A stretch of 64,000 nt of DNA from Paragyromitra xinjiangensis (Eukaryota > Ascomycota > Pezizomycetes > Pezizales > Discinaceae). Location of the stretch: positions 1,116,001 through 1,180,000 of the forward strand of contig JBCAMK010000018.1 of assembly GCA_038503065.1 (NCBI GenBank), read 5' to 3'. The notes under the pieces were generated by a model, which worked only from the letters and a program-made list of their open reading frames with translations, had not been told where the DNA came from and made no database searches. Both the position numbers and the translations under genes were made by a program. Below are positions 34,661-46,931 of this stretch, piece by piece (within the stretch, counting starts at the first letter, position 1; the number at the start of each line of letters is the position of its first letter).

Positions 34661-35916
34661 TTGAGTTTGGTACTTTGGGAGTACTAAGATAGTAATAGTA
34701 GATACCGTTCCAATTAAATTACGAGTAAGGAAGAACAAAGTAAACCTATCGATTCAGTGAGATTGAACTATGGAGGGGGGTACCCTTATATCCTCCTTTA
34801 CAAATGAAAGTTATATGTAGATAAAGGAAATCCAGAAAAGGAGATCCGCAAAGAAACTAAACGCCAAACAAAGGAAAATTAAACAACGGGTTCAACACAG
34901 AGTTAACTGAAACTTTAACAAGATCTTAACAGAGAGGTTTCCTTAGCAAGGGGGTTAGCTTTACCGGGCTATTAGAGAGAGAGCAGTTCAAGCACTGTTA
35001 CTTGTTTACCTTATAATTTGAGAGATAGATCAGTAATGGAAGCCATCTCGTAGAAGATCTGAAGCCGCTAGAAATTTTCTGAAGGTTTACAAAAGGAATT
35101 GCTGCCTTTTTTATCGAGGTATATTTTATCCACACCTTGGTTTGTGGGCCGAAAGGCGCCCTCAAATTTTTATAAACCCGCATCCAGCGGTTCCAGATTT
35201 CCTACAAGATGACTTCCAATGATGCTTGGCAGTGGTTTTGGTTGTGGAAAAGGTATCTAGAACAAGCTCACATTTTTCTTTTTTTCTCTTAGCCAAGGAG
35301 GAAAGCAGTCAGGAATTTTTCATCGAAATAACCTGAATTGTCCCATCCATACTCACAATTGACTGCTTTGAGAGTACAACGCAGTATAGGTTTCTGCATG
35401 ATGGATGTTACTCTCTATTTTATTTGTGCCTTTTTGTATCTATGTACATGTAGTTTAACGCCAGCCGAAACTGACTAATAGAGCCAATACCTGTTTTGTT
35501 GATGCGTGGAATTTCGTTTCCTGCCAACCCACCCTTATTCTCACCATTTCGCCGAGGAACTTTAGTAATATCCATTAACCCCATCAGATATTATTGGGCA
35601 CTAGTTCGTGAGAATCAGGTGCCAAAAGCTGGGCCAATAAACAAAGACATTGAAACAAAAGCCTTGCAGCGCTCTATGACGCTCAGAACATCGAAGTGGG
35701 GATACCTGGAGCTCATTTCACATAAACTGTACCGACAACTAATAAAGACTATGATAATAAGTTGTACGGCAAGAAAAGAAATTTTTATTTCTGAGCTATT
35801 TACACAGTTACTGTCCATCGTACAGGGTCCTATACCAATCTATTTTTTTAACCCTTCTTCAGAAAATCAGCCTTCTACCCAATCCCAATCCATTTAGCCT
35901 CTTAATAATAGTAATC
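34661..35916. other. Intergenic, nothing recognised
   Basis: A/T-rich; includes a 133-codon + frame (35496-35897) without a domain. No repeat pair was noticed. Confidence 0.45.
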
Positions 35917-38011
35917 TTATTCGGCAAGAGTGTCAACCTCGTTGAGCTGGTTAAGATAAAGGTTTACTGGGCTGCAGTTATCCCCATACACTGGTTGATC
36001 GTAGAGGTTGTTGACTACCACTTATATTAGTCCCATCTTAAATACCATCAAAACCGACTAGAGGGGGTTATTACAGTCGGAACTCCCGCATGCATAGAAT
36101 ACATTGCTGCCTCCTAACCCCAGGGTTCCATCATCACAAGTCGAGAATCCCGCAGTATAGATAGCGCCTGCCTGAGGCGGGCCATCAAATTGAAACTGAC
36201 GGTTATCGGCAATATAACCAATACGGCCCAGGCTGTCAGTGAGAACACCGTTATCGAGAGAAACAGCAACGGGAACCCCGTTTTGGCGGGTCTTGAGGAT
36301 AGAACGCTTCACTTGGCGAGCTTGCACTTGGCCATCAGCAATCTGGGTCACCGTACCCGAGCTAGTACCTTCATTGCTGTTGACTGACGAGCCCTCAGCC
36401 GCACCAAGTGCAGAAGGAGACTGTGGGACTTCACCCTGGGCGGCAAACTGGGAAGCTTCCTGGCCAACCCGAGCCGGAGGAATTCCTTGTGCACCTGCCT
36501 CAGCAGCGGCAAAACCAGCATTGGCTACCTGGCCCGGGGTAGCACCCACGGTAGCACCTTCGGAAGAAGAGATACTGTTAGAAGAACTGTTACTAGTGCC
36601 CGCAGAATCTACGCTAGCGGCACCGGGGTTGGAGCCTTGAGGAGCTTGGATCTGGCCATCACCAATCTGGGTCACCGAACCAGAAGGGCCTCCAGGCGTA
36701 GAGGAACTTTGGGGCGTGGAAGGCCCAGGAGTAGGGGATCCTTGAGATGGAGAAGGGCCTTCAGGTGTATGACCTTCATTGATGCCCACAGAAGATACGC
36801 TGGTACCGGAGCCTTGAGGGGCTTGGACCTGTCCATCGCCAATCTGGGCCACCGGACCAGGAGGACCTCCAGGTGTAGAGGGACTTTGGGGCGTGGAAGG
36901 CCCAGGAGTAGGGGATCCTTGAGATGGAGAAGGACCTTCAGGCGTATGACCTTCATTGATGCCCACAGAAGATACGTTGGTACCGGAGCCTTGAGGGGCT
37001 TGGACCTGTCCATCGCCAATCTGGGTCACCGGACCGGAAGGACCTCCAGGCGTAGAGGGGCTTTGGGGCGTGGAAGGCCCAGGAGTAGAGGACCCTTGAG
37101 GTGCAGAAGGACCTTCGGGGGTAGAGGCTGAGGGAGGCTGAGGAACTGAAGAGGCCTCAGGAGCAGAAGAAGGTTGAGGAGCAGACGAAAGTTGAGGAGC
37201 AGACGAAGGTTGAGGAGCAGACGGGGGTTGGGGAGCAGAAGAAGGCTGGGGAGCAGAAGAAGGCTGGGGAATTGAAGGGGCAGAGGGGGCAGAGGGGGCA
37301 GAGGGGGTAGGAATTTCGGGTGCAGAAGGAGCCTCTGGAGCCGGGCCTTCGTTATTGTCAGTGCCAGGAGCCTGGACTTGACCGTCAGAAATTTGGGTGA
37401 CGGAACCAGGCCCAATTCCAGCACCGGAACCACTAGGAGTACCAGTTGTGGTGTTGATACCGCTCACAGAGGCGTTACTAGCAGCTCCAGAGGGGACAGC
37501 TTCTTGTTGGGAAGCTGTGTTAGCTAAGCCGGAAGCAGTTCCAGCAGCAGATACTGTAGAGGCTGTGAATAGGTTAATGATAGTCAATTATTAGAAGGAT
37601 AGAAATTTACTCACCAGAGCCGACGTTGCTTGGGGCTTGGACTTGGCCTATATATTGACGTTAGTAACAAGCAACTCAAAGCATCAACGGAGAGCAGTGG
37701 AACTAAGCCCTACCATCTGCAATCTGGGTTACATCTTGTCTCTTTCTAAGAGGAGCTACAACTATAGCCATCAAATCTCATCAGATACTCATCTATCCAT
37801 CTACAGACTCAGTGCTTCGTTCCACTATAAGGGACATACCACCAACGGGAGCAATGGAAACCCCAAAGTTACCCAGAGCACTGAGATTGCATTGCTCAGG
37901 AGCAGGGCCAGGGCTGATGATTTCAGTAACACCCTGGGCTACAGGGAGAGCACGAGCATTTGCACCGATGCCAGCAGTTGCAATGAGGAGAGGAAGAATG
38001 TGAGCGATCAT
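35917..38011 (-). CDS. PIR-type (proteins with internal repeats) cell-wall protein
   Basis: Secreted cell-wall structural protein that Pir repeats typically link to beta-1,3-glucan by an alkali-labile ester. Exons, transcript order: 38011-37840, 37734-37714 (21 nt), 37647-37615 (33 nt), 37562-36075 and 36014-35917, giving 603 residues in frame. The signal peptide is [19 protein letters not shown]. Pir motifs (QIxDGQVQA) occur about six times: [13 protein letters not shown] built across an intron, [48 protein letters not shown] and [12 protein letters not shown]. They are separated by Pro/Ser/Ala-rich spacers, probably O-mannosylated. The C-terminal domain [20 protein letters not shown] continues through a 60-nt intron into [19 protein letters not shown]. 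Without that last exon the protein would end early and lose a conserved Cys. Confidence 0.88.
36656..37125 (-). repeat. 177-bp tandem repeat in the PIR gene
   Basis: Units start at 36656, 36833 and 37010; the third is partial. Each codes for 59 residues: one Pir motif plus a Pro/Ser/Gly spacer. The first two units differ at only a few bases, so the duplication is recent and the length is likely to vary between strains. Confidence 0.88.
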
Positions 38012-38164
38012 CTTGTTGATCTTATCTGTCAAATAATGACGACGTTGAAGCGAGCGAGGATGTTATGAAGCAAATGAGTGTTAAAGGTACTTTGATGAAG
38101 CTCTACAATAAAGAAGGATGGTGATGAAGCAGAGAAGGAAGACGACTGATGGAAAATCTCAGCC

Positions 38165-38170
38165 TTTATA
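38165..38170 (-). promoter_or_regulatory. TATA-like box upstream of the PIR gene
   Basis: TATAAA reads on the minus strand about 155 bases before the PIR start codon, a plausible core promoter position in fungi. Sequence match only. Confidence 0.35.
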
Positions 38171-40273
38171 AATGATCACCTGTTGGTTGGTCTCGTGCCC
38201 AGCCCATACTGCGCAGCTTGCTACGCACCGTAGCCATAGGCAGTAGGGGATGGGAACGAGCTTACCTGTTGGCCTGAGAAGGTTAACCTTGCTAGCATCG
38301 GCTATCCTCGAACTCTTTTTCGGGAATCCAATCACCCGTTACGCGTTGAAAAAACTAGCACATGACGAATTTCAGAACGACAATCGCTGAATTGCTGTTT
38401 ACAAAAGTCGATATAAAATCCCCCATGAACTGTCAATGCTAACTGCACGAATGAGGACATATTTGGCCAAATTCACAGCATAAAGTTTTAAAGAGACCTA
38501 ATATGGTGCGAGAAATAATGAACCAATGCTCTTCATGTTTTTCCTGTTTTCCCTCTGCTGGCTACTTGCTGAAAGCGATAGAAACGCCAAAGACTGTGTA
38601 TTGTGACGAGTTACCTTACACATCCTACAGCCTCCACTCACGATTGGCATACTAGTTTTCTATAGAAAACATGCTAAGAACCTTCCGGAGGTTGATATAG
38701 CCACTCCTCCATATCACGAAGCAGGAAGTTGAACAGAAAATTCAAGCACCGCAAACCGGAAGTCAAGACAAAAATCGAAAACATTTCATATAAAGAGCGT
38801 AAGCAATTGACCAAATCCCAATAAATCCTCATTTAAGATTCGAGACTGTAGTCATCAGAAAGTCTGCGTAACTTCCTATGATGAACATATAATTCTGGGT
38901 GCCAGTAAGATACCACCCATATCTATTTACACCCCATTCCTCGTTTGAGCACAGAGGATCCATTTCAGTTCCCTCTCAACATCAAGTCCTCCCCTTTCCC
39001 CTTTCCGGGTCACAAAGTCACATTAAAATACCCAAAACGTGACTTTAGAACCATTTTGAACAGGTTTTAAGCAGCATTTCGATGCGAGTCGATACTGTGG
39101 AGAACTCAAAGTTACCCCGAGAAGGAAATTTGTGAGCCGAACCACTCTCAGGGGTGTCGTAATCTTCTTCGGCAATCACCACCTCTCGGCAAGTTTAACG
39201 GACCATATCGTTCCTGCTGTTGCTGCCCTGAAATGAAGTGATCATCAATATTTCAAGCCACTAGGGCTCTCTATGTTTTAATGCATGTTTGCTGCCAAAG
39301 AGTGCAATCATCATCAATTTCTCGGAACTTCATCTACATGTATTCTCAAGCTCGACTCCTGACGTCTCTGCATCTCAGGGTTCCAGGGACGTCATACTCC
39401 AACACCCAAAATAGAACCTTGGCGGAACTAGGATCGACCCCGTATCGGCAACAAACCTTATTTTCCTAGGCTCAAACATCGACGCATGGATAAGATTACT
39501 AAGCTGTGCTTGGCTTGCAGACAAGCTTAGTTTGCGTTTGGAGACTTCATATCTCCATCATCACCATCAATCTTAATTCCAATTCAAGGTCCATCGCCTC
39601 GATTGAGTAAAACTAAATGAAATAGGCGTCACCTAGCATCCGTAATACCCCCGGGAGCTTATCTTGATCCATATGGCAAACAAATATAGCTCACACTGCT
39701 TAAAACAGGATAGCGCATCCTCTCTCTCTCAAGTTTATTACTTTGCCCCAATTTTAAAGTGCTTAAATCGAGTAGTATTTTTTTTTCTACCTCTAACCTA
39801 GGTCTTTCTCGCTTGTAGACTCAGACCTTGTATTTCACTATCACTCGACTAATTTTCGGAAAGCCATTCTCCCGCTGAAAGCTTCCCGGAAATCATAGCA
39901 TTACCGAATCTTGATACCTATATCTCCCACCAATCTAGATTCCGAACGTAAGTTTCGGCAATAACCACCGAATATATGCCAGACAGGCTAAAATCTTTCA
40001 GATGAAACTTCATCCGAAAGTTGGGTGATGGGTTAAGGCAGTAGTTTTTAATATCTAACAGGCTCCCCATAGCTTGTAAAAAAGGTTAATAGCTGCTTAC
40101 GTTAGGCCCTTTCGTTATAGCATCTATAACTCAACCTCCACCCAGTTCAGTCCAAGAAACATTCAGTTATTTCTAAACTTGCTAGAGGATGCCTAAATGA
40201 AGCCTACCATGCTAATTAACTTATCTGCCGAAGTAGCTTAGAAAACATTATTTGTAATCGGTTGCGTCAGGCT

Positions 40274-40345
40274 GTTGTGGAGTTGAGTGAAAGATCCTAA
40301 CGCAGAGGGCATGTATCTCTTTTGGCGTAGGATTATAATCTTTCT
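40274..40345 (-). repeat. Dispersed 72-nt repeat, copy B (inverted)
   Basis: Reverse-complement partner of 28222-28293, one mismatch in 72. Flanks differ from copy A, so the edges of the shared unit are close to these positions. Confidence 0.85.
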
Positions 40346-41601
40346 GCTGTGTATCCGGATCCTCATTGCGCGACAGTCCCGATGCAGCCGTGACGAAGGA
40401 TAAAAATCTACCTTTCTCCTTCTTACTTCCTTCCTCCTAACACGTAATTCCAAATCTAAAATAGTCACCTGGAAATTTTGACACAGCTGCAATGAGGGTG
40501 GCTGAAACACATGCCAAGACCTGCAGAGCCGTATCTTATCTACTACGTTCAACCCCCAGGGCTCAGGATAAATCGAACATCACAAGTCAGGAGAAGGTAA
40601 CCAGATGCGTTAAAACTATTAAGAGCAAAACCTTTGTGATTTTATGATAATTGAATGTACAACGAGGTGTCATGAGCTACATGTGTTCATGGTAAATCAT
40701 AAAACCATTTACTATTCAAAGAGCAAAAAAGCATTATGTTTCACTATTATTACTTAAAACAATTACCATATATTTGAGTCTTTTATCATACCAACATGAC
40801 CAAAGCCTAGCTGCGGGAGGAATGGTGGAGTTAGGGTTTCTACGTTCTGTGAGTTTGTGATACCTCGTTGCAGGAACTTGTTGGACGCGGCTGTGGTACG
40901 TGGCGTTCTAAAACACTAGGTGCCGATACCCGGTAGCGGTTGAGTGCTAAATCAGGCCTAGAGCTCGAGGCTTAATTTAGAGCAAGCAGTTCCAGTGGAC
41001 GTATACGTAACACATGTACAGCGGGATCACGTACAACAGATCACACCTAGAACTTCAAGGAGGCTGTCAAATTAAACCGATAACACTTACGATAAAAAGT
41101 ATACTTCCAGCAGCTAAAAGAGACTGGAGCCATGGGCCATTTCATGGCACGCTCAGAGTAACATGAAATCGAGGCTTCTATGCATCCACAGCTCACAAAA
41201 AAACAAACAAATGGGCCATACACCTGGGGTTCCCGCTGTCGAGTGAGAATATATGATAAAAAGCATAATACATGCTGCTGCGGCCTGTGTTACCAAGTCA
41301 GCCTGTTACAAGATAGTACAACCAATTCAGAAAATAAATCAAGGAAGCATAGCCCCTACCCCGCTCACAGATACCCAATTGTACCACAAGTTGGATTTCA
41401 CGATCCACCTCCTTTCTCTTTTCTTCTTCCCCTCTGGATTATTTGGGTTACACTGACCAACGCCACATTTCTACAGCGTCACAGATTTTTGGAGCTGAAA
41501 GCGGTACAGCTGCAGTAACACAAGTAAAGGGGGAGAGTTGTGTCCGTCGTACTATATATGACGCCTAAGTTTCACCCCCTCTTCCTATCGCTCAAGCTTA
41601 A

Positions 41602-41739
41602 GCTTCTACCAACCTTCAATCCCCATCATCCAGAGATCCTTCCAACCATGGAGCCCCAAGCTCAGCTTATGCTTCTACCAACCTCCAATCCCCATCATCC
41701 AGAGACCCTTCCAACCATGGAGCCCCAAGCTCAGCTTTA
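41602..41739 (+). repeat. 69-bp tandem duplication at a gene start
   Basis: Two units, 41602-41670 and 41671-41739, nearly identical. Each contains an ATG followed by the same codons (MEPQAQL). The unit length is a multiple of three, so the frame is preserved. Confidence 0.88.
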
Positions 41740-42597
41740 CTACAACATTCTAGAAGCAATGTTCGATTACGCCGATGAAAACATAGAACCAAAAGGATTA
41801 GGCTTAATAACACACGAGAAGGAGCTCACCCTGCTTGAACAAGTGGGGATGTTTGAACTTGCTGCAGGTCTGTCAATTTCCAAGCCTGCTGTCAGTCCAA
41901 TACTAACTCCGCTCCACACATGTCAGAACAAAGACGCACTACTCATCATTTGCTTGCGAAATCATACGAGTGGGAGGGGTATCAATTCTACATGATCCCA
42001 CCTTATGACGCTAACGCCTCACCGTACGAATTCCGAGAACCAACTCAACCTGCTTTAACGAAGGCTGGGTGGATCAAGGCTGGAGTCATGAATATGATTG
42101 GGGATGGTCCTGAGGTTTGTATCTGTACCTGCTGCCCCGAAGTGTCAATGCTAATTTCATATTCTAGCGAGAGTATGAGATCGTCCAGAACTATGTCACT
42201 CATTTGAACCTAAAAATCAAGGATCCCAGTGATCGAGCGCGCTTCGGTGGAGATCGGTACATACCTTCCAAATTTCCGGAAATGTCGGTGGCGGTATGCT
42301 ACGCAAAGTCTCTTGCACGAGCTCTCGGGTTGGAAAAACCGGGCCCTGTGCCAACGCCGAAGCAGCAAAACATGTTGAGACAGCTGGCAGAGGAAGAACT
42401 TTTGGCGCAAGTGCAGCAAAACAATATGAATAATGCGTTTGCTCAACAGCAGATCATAATGTCTAATTTAAGGCAGCAACAGGCTTTCGCGGCCGCTATG
42501 TCTGCCCAAAATAGTAGTAATTGTAAGTCTCAACAACTTCCATTAGGTGACTGTCCTAGTCTTGCTTACCTCGCCAGACCGCGATTATATTCGATGA
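41648..42597 (+). CDS. Fungal protein of unknown function, four exons
   Basis: Exons are 41648-41867, 41927-42114, 42168-42522 and 42578-42597. They join as ...MFELAA/EQRRTTHHLLAKSYEW...GDGPE/REYEIVQNYVTHLNLKI... and end YRDYIR. There are two candidate starts: 41648 and 41717, created by a 69-bp duplication. The second may be the older start. The middle reads as a compact folded domain (YEWEGYQFYMIPPYDA, KAGWIKAGVMNMIG, YIPSKFPEMSVAVCYAKSLA). The last 70 residues are Gln-rich and helical (QQNMLRQLAEEELLAQVQQN). No family is recognised. Introns are 53-59 nt with normal ends. Confidence 0.68.
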
Positions 42598-45500
42598 AGC
42601 TGTCTCCCGTTTTTTGTTAACGCAACAACACAACGAATTATAAATTTATAGCAATTTCCGTCTATATAAGCATTGCAGCACATAAATTCTCATTCCGATA
42701 TAGTCTCTAGTGAATCGCTGTTTTCCTTCAATAGTGTCTTACGCTTCGTCCAGTTCACATGAAGTTTGCTTTAGTACCGATATATAGGAAGGCTATTTTT
42801 TGAGTAAATCATGAAACCCCCATCGAATAGTGACCCGCAGAGGGGGTTGTTTGAGCTGTAGTAGAGACCCAGCCCAAAAAAACATACTTTCACACCCCAC
42901 AAAACACATCCCCAAAACTCTGAGAAACCCCTTCGGGTGATTAAACCATTACGTCGGGGGAAACCACGAGAGACGCTCGATCCTTACTCCAAAAGCGTTT
43001 TGCTTTCTCTTTGAAAAAGCAATCTCATCATTATTAACCAGTACAGCGCTATTAAGACCTCTCCATAGGCCAGAAGTAGAAGCAGTAAAAACCTGCTCAG
43101 CAGCCGAGAACTAGCTAAATTAGAAATGAGTTAGTGATCACGAGCACTACGTTCAAAAAACGTTCTAAAACCTCCCATTTAACTCCCCATACCACGCGAA
43201 CTCCGTTTCATTCATTTACAACAACCCATCAAATACTAAATAAGATACTTAAACAAAAGGCATACAACATATTTCCACTTTAAGGCTGCATGCCCGATGC
43301 CGCTGGTGCTAATAGGGGGATGTCTTGTCACAGCGTCGTTGTAAAAAACCGAGAGTTGGCCTTGGTAGAGTTCTCTACGTAAAGACTTACCCGTTTGCAT
43401 GTCCTTGACGGATGGCTCCCCCGGAGAACTGTAAAATGATGTTATAGGAACCAATAAGAGAGACCCTTGGCACAGTATCGCCAAGAGTATCGCCAAGAGT
43501 AACATCGCAACGTTTCTATCGTGACATCAAACGAGAAAACTTACGTGGGTCACTTTTCAGCCATTCCTCGGCAGTGTGTTGGTGAGCCCAGTTCAGTTGA
43601 GCGATTCACCATCCGCTACATTTAATTGTGGGAGCACGGACACAGCACTCTTATAACACGTATAGGGAGCGACAAGAAAATACCAGTTTGCCGGAGATGT
43701 AGACCAGGAGTTCAGAATAAAAATACAAGTCATGCGATTGAAATTTCATAGAGATCACGAGTGAAAACCAACCAATTAAGTCATAAAAACCCAGACAACG
43801 AAGAATCACAAACTTATTCATCACTCCCTCGCTAACAGCCAGGAAAGCAACGAAAAAGTCGCGTCAACCGGAGACAGTGCAATACCGGTGACACAGTGGG
43901 GCCAAGGACGTGCAAGCACGGAGCCCCAGCCCCCAGATACAAAAATAAGTATAATCAATAAATGGTTCCATAGAACCGTTTCAGAGATTAAACTGAAAAG
44001 AACAGATACTACACTTGATCTAAGCCTGTATATTCGGGAGATCGTTAGCAAACAGCAAAAAAAAGGACAATGATGAAAAAGAGAAAATTGCGGTGATAGG
44101 AGAAAGGGAGGTAGACATACCAATTGGCAAAGAGAGCTGGTAAGAGAAGAGGGGGGCGGGGTAGGAGGGGTATATATACACTTGGGAGTCTTGGCGCCCA
44201 GCGATATTCCGCCGACAGCCAAGCCGGACGTATTGAGGGGTGACGCACTGACTCCTCAAAATTTCGCCGACCACCAATCAATTCTTTTACGCTAAGATCC
44301 TTACAGGTGTTCGCCAAGTTGGCTTCTCCGAGACTGCCGACCAACAAGTTTAGCACATTCACGTATGGTGGACGGACTCTGGAACCTATACCAAGATGAC
44401 ATAAGGCAAGGTGGCAGCCGTTCACCCTCGCCGCTAGCCAGCAAGAGTATTCAGGAAAAAACCATAGCCCGATAGCCGAATTTTGGGTTCGATTCGCGTT
44501 TTGGTGAGATCCCGGTGTAGGTTCTGGAGTCAGTCCACCATGCATACGAGATAATGCACTCCTCCACAATAATATGAAGCGAATAATTGACATGATTACA
44601 TGACTGTCGTCTCCAGCCTATTTTTCCAAAACTATCATATTTTATTTGCAATTGCGCCAAATAAGACGCGTGAGCCAGCACCAAACATAAGGTCTAGAGA
44701 TAGGACGGATGGCAACTGCATGTACGATACGACCACAGTAAAAGCTTCATGTATTACACACACGGTCTCCTGATAATGGAGAAACCACATAAAAGCAGAA
44801 GTTTTAGCTCAATCGCAGATGACCATGATTGCGGCCTAAGAAAAGTGTTGGTAGTTGCGCTTATCCCACAATCTACAAAGTCACCCGTACCTCTCATCAC
44901 GACACTAAAAAGGGTTGGCAAAAAGGGAATACCAATTACAAAGCCTAAGATACAGTATAATCTAAAACTTGGGATATTTCTGGGATGGTTGGATCATTTA
45001 AATTTGCAATGAGCTCACCGAGCGTTTTCATCAAACCGGATCATGTTGATGCTTTCTCTGATGGAGCTGAAGCATCTATTCCAAGCTCGGGGTTTTCAGG
45101 ATGGGGGTTTTTAGTTTACCTTTACTAGTACTATTTTATCTCTCATATCTCTACGGAAATACATGTATATTACGCTGTTCGCACAGAAAGATGGTCATCT
45201 ATTACGATGGAGGGTACTCTTTAGTGTAACGGATATCAACGCCAAGAAGTTGTGAAAACCGGGAATAAACGAAGGAACTGGGGACACAAAATGCGGGGAA
45301 AGCTTCGTTAAACGTCAATTATGGATACCTACTGCACTATTTCAAGCTTGCGCAGTAAATAAAGTTGGCATCTGCCCCTAAAATATAGCTTGGCGCTTAA
45401 TGACAAAATGATTCCTCACCCACTTGCGACAATAATAGTGGGTATGACGAGTAGAAGAAAATGGATAACAAGCTTCCAAATCGCGCTTGAACACAAGAGA

Positions 45501-45632
45501 GAAATACGCAATGTGCCCTTCATAAACCACAATCGCGACAAATTAAAAGAAATAGCTGATTCCAAAGAAACGAGCTGAGAACAAGCAAATGAACGAAATT
45601 AAAGGCCACTACCCTCAGAAATGCCCAAAACC
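42598..45632. other. Intergenic, weak ORFs only
   Basis: No supported gene. A minus frame at 43505-43236 (89 codons) starts with a hydrophobic stretch that could be a signal peptide, but nothing else supports it. Overlapping minus frames at 43821-44593 have no domain. Confidence 0.45.
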
Positions 45633-46223
45633 CTACGTCTTCACATCCCACTCTTCAATGCCCACAACAACTACATCTTTTCTCCCCTTTTTCACCACAC
45701 CAGTAACAGAACCATCCTTCTTCTTCTTCTTCCGTATCCCCGTCGGCAGCTCCTCCTTATTATCCTCTAGGTACTTCTCGACAGCCTTGCCAGCCCCTAC
45801 AATAGTCTGGCAAACACCAACAACCTCTTTCCCAGCCGGCTTCCCGTAGTCACCATCGATAAAAACCGTTTTAGAAACAATAAACACCTCTTTACTGTCT
45901 TGCAATGGACTTTCTTCCGTTCCCACCTTCACAACCCTAACCGTGAATGTTTCACCCTCCATAGCAACGGCATTGACAGTAACGAGCCCGTCCTCGTCCC
46001 TTGTAATTTCGTATGGGTCGAAAAAGTCTCTGTCCCACTCTTCGAGTAGATCCCTTTCTGCGGCAGCATTCGCTTCGACAAGGGTAGAGTACGTACCCCG
46101 GGGTATGTCGAAGTCTGAGTTGTCGTGCCATGTGGTGTCCCAACTCGTCGTGGTATCTTCGTCTCGGAAGACTTGGTATACCACGCCTGCGTCTTGAGAG
46201 GTGGCTTTGCGTTTCGGAGGCAT
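45633..46223 (-). CDS. Hypothetical fungal protein, 196 residues
   Basis: A single intact exon starting MPPKRKATSQDAG, a basic, possibly nuclear-targeting start, with a good ATG context. The middle is acidic and mixed alpha/beta (VYQVFRDEDTTTSWDTTWHD, GETFTVRVVKVG, SKTVFIDGDYGKPAGKEVVG). The C-terminus has a Lys run (GIRKKKKKDGSVTG). The sense frame is cleaner than the antisense frames. It is not assigned to a family, and no operon-like context applies. Confidence 0.72.
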   Translation of the reverse strand: MPPKRKATSQDAGVVYQVFRDEDTTTSWDTTWHDNSDFDIPRGTYSTLVEANAAAERDLLEEWDRDFFDPYEITRDEDGLVTVNAVAMEGETFTVRVVKVGTEESPLQDSKEVFIVSKTVFIDGDYGKPAGKEVVGVCQTIVGAGKAVEKYLEDNKEELPTGIRKKKKKDGSVTGVVKKGRKDVVVVGIEEWDVKT

Positions 46224-46558
46224 AATTCGTTTAGGGGATAAGGAGGTTGTAAGTTGATAGGGGGTCTCGGTCTGTTGTATAGATTTCTCCTTTGCTTTTG
46301 GGATTAAGGATAGCTTGGACGAGAGGGTTGGTAGCTAGGAAGAGCTACGTCAGGGCTGGGAGTAAGCGAAAGCCGGTTCTGCGCTTAAAGCGGCACCCCT
46401 TTCTGCCCAAACCCAAACCCTCGGGAAGCTGCAATAGGCAATCCTTGGTTGCGGAGATATTCTTTCTTGTCTTTGAGCGCATTGACCAACGAATGGAGTC
46501 GGGAAATACTTGGCGCCTACCGAGTTGCAAGCTGAGCAGTGGAATTAGTGCAGGTATA

Positions 46559-46807
46559 CCGTAGAATCTCAGTTTATTCGGACGGTTGCTAGGCAGGTGG
46601 CTTGCGGATACTATGCTATTTCTAGGTGGAAAATACGCAAATTTGGCCCGTGTGCGCTGGTGTTGGCCTTGATCCCCCCTTAAAATGACCAATTTTCGTA
46701 TGAGGGCTCTGTGCTTTACTTCAATCACTCCCTCAAAAGGTTTAGTTTTTGTTTATGGCGCCAGTCACGGCTCTTGGCAACCGTCCGAATAAACTGAGAT
46801 TCTACGG
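46559..46807. mobile_element. TA-flanked MITE (Tc1/mariner-like), 249 bp
   Basis: Terminal inverted repeats of 31 bp are perfect: 46559-46589 and 46777-46807. The outer ends read CCGTAGAATCTC... and the complement, and are directly flanked by TA on both sides (46557-46558 and 46808-46809). A TA target-site duplication is the hallmark of Tc1/mariner-type insertion. The interior has no transposase. The perfect arms suggest a fairly recent insertion. Confidence 0.85.
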
Positions 46808-46841
46808 TACTCGGCGAAAATTAAAGTATCTGGGTGACATA

Positions 46842-46931
46842 GAAACCCTAACCCGCGCCTAGGCCTGAATGAAGGGTCAAATGAGTGTTGGTGAGCCAGA
46901 GAATACGGCTCGAGCGTGGGGTTAGGGTTTC
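46842..46931. repeat. Inverted pair of telomere-like motifs
   Basis: GAAACCCTAACCCGCGC at 46842-46858 and its near reverse complement at 46914-46931 face each other across 55 bases, just downstream of the MITE. It could be a second small foldback element or a binding-site pair. Confidence 0.65.

Larger units (their letters stand above)
38012..41601. other. Long gene-poor region
   Basis: The first 250 bases are PIR upstream sequence. The rest has no frame with a domain. It contains copy B of the dispersed 72-nt repeat at 40274-40345, inside a 104-codon minus frame, so that frame is probably element sequence. Confidence 0.5.

Noticed and set aside
36487..37131. 214-codon + frame opposite the PIR gene
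   Set aside because: It follows the 177-bp repeat on the wrong strand; Arg/Gly-rich shadow only.
43236..43505. 89-codon minus frame with a hydrophobic start
   Set aside because: The start could be a signal peptide, but the rest has no cysteine pattern or domain, and a short duplicated word lies inside the hydrophobic part.
44045..44593. 182-codon minus frame
   Set aside because: Overlaps other minus frames of similar length, has no domain and no sensible start context.
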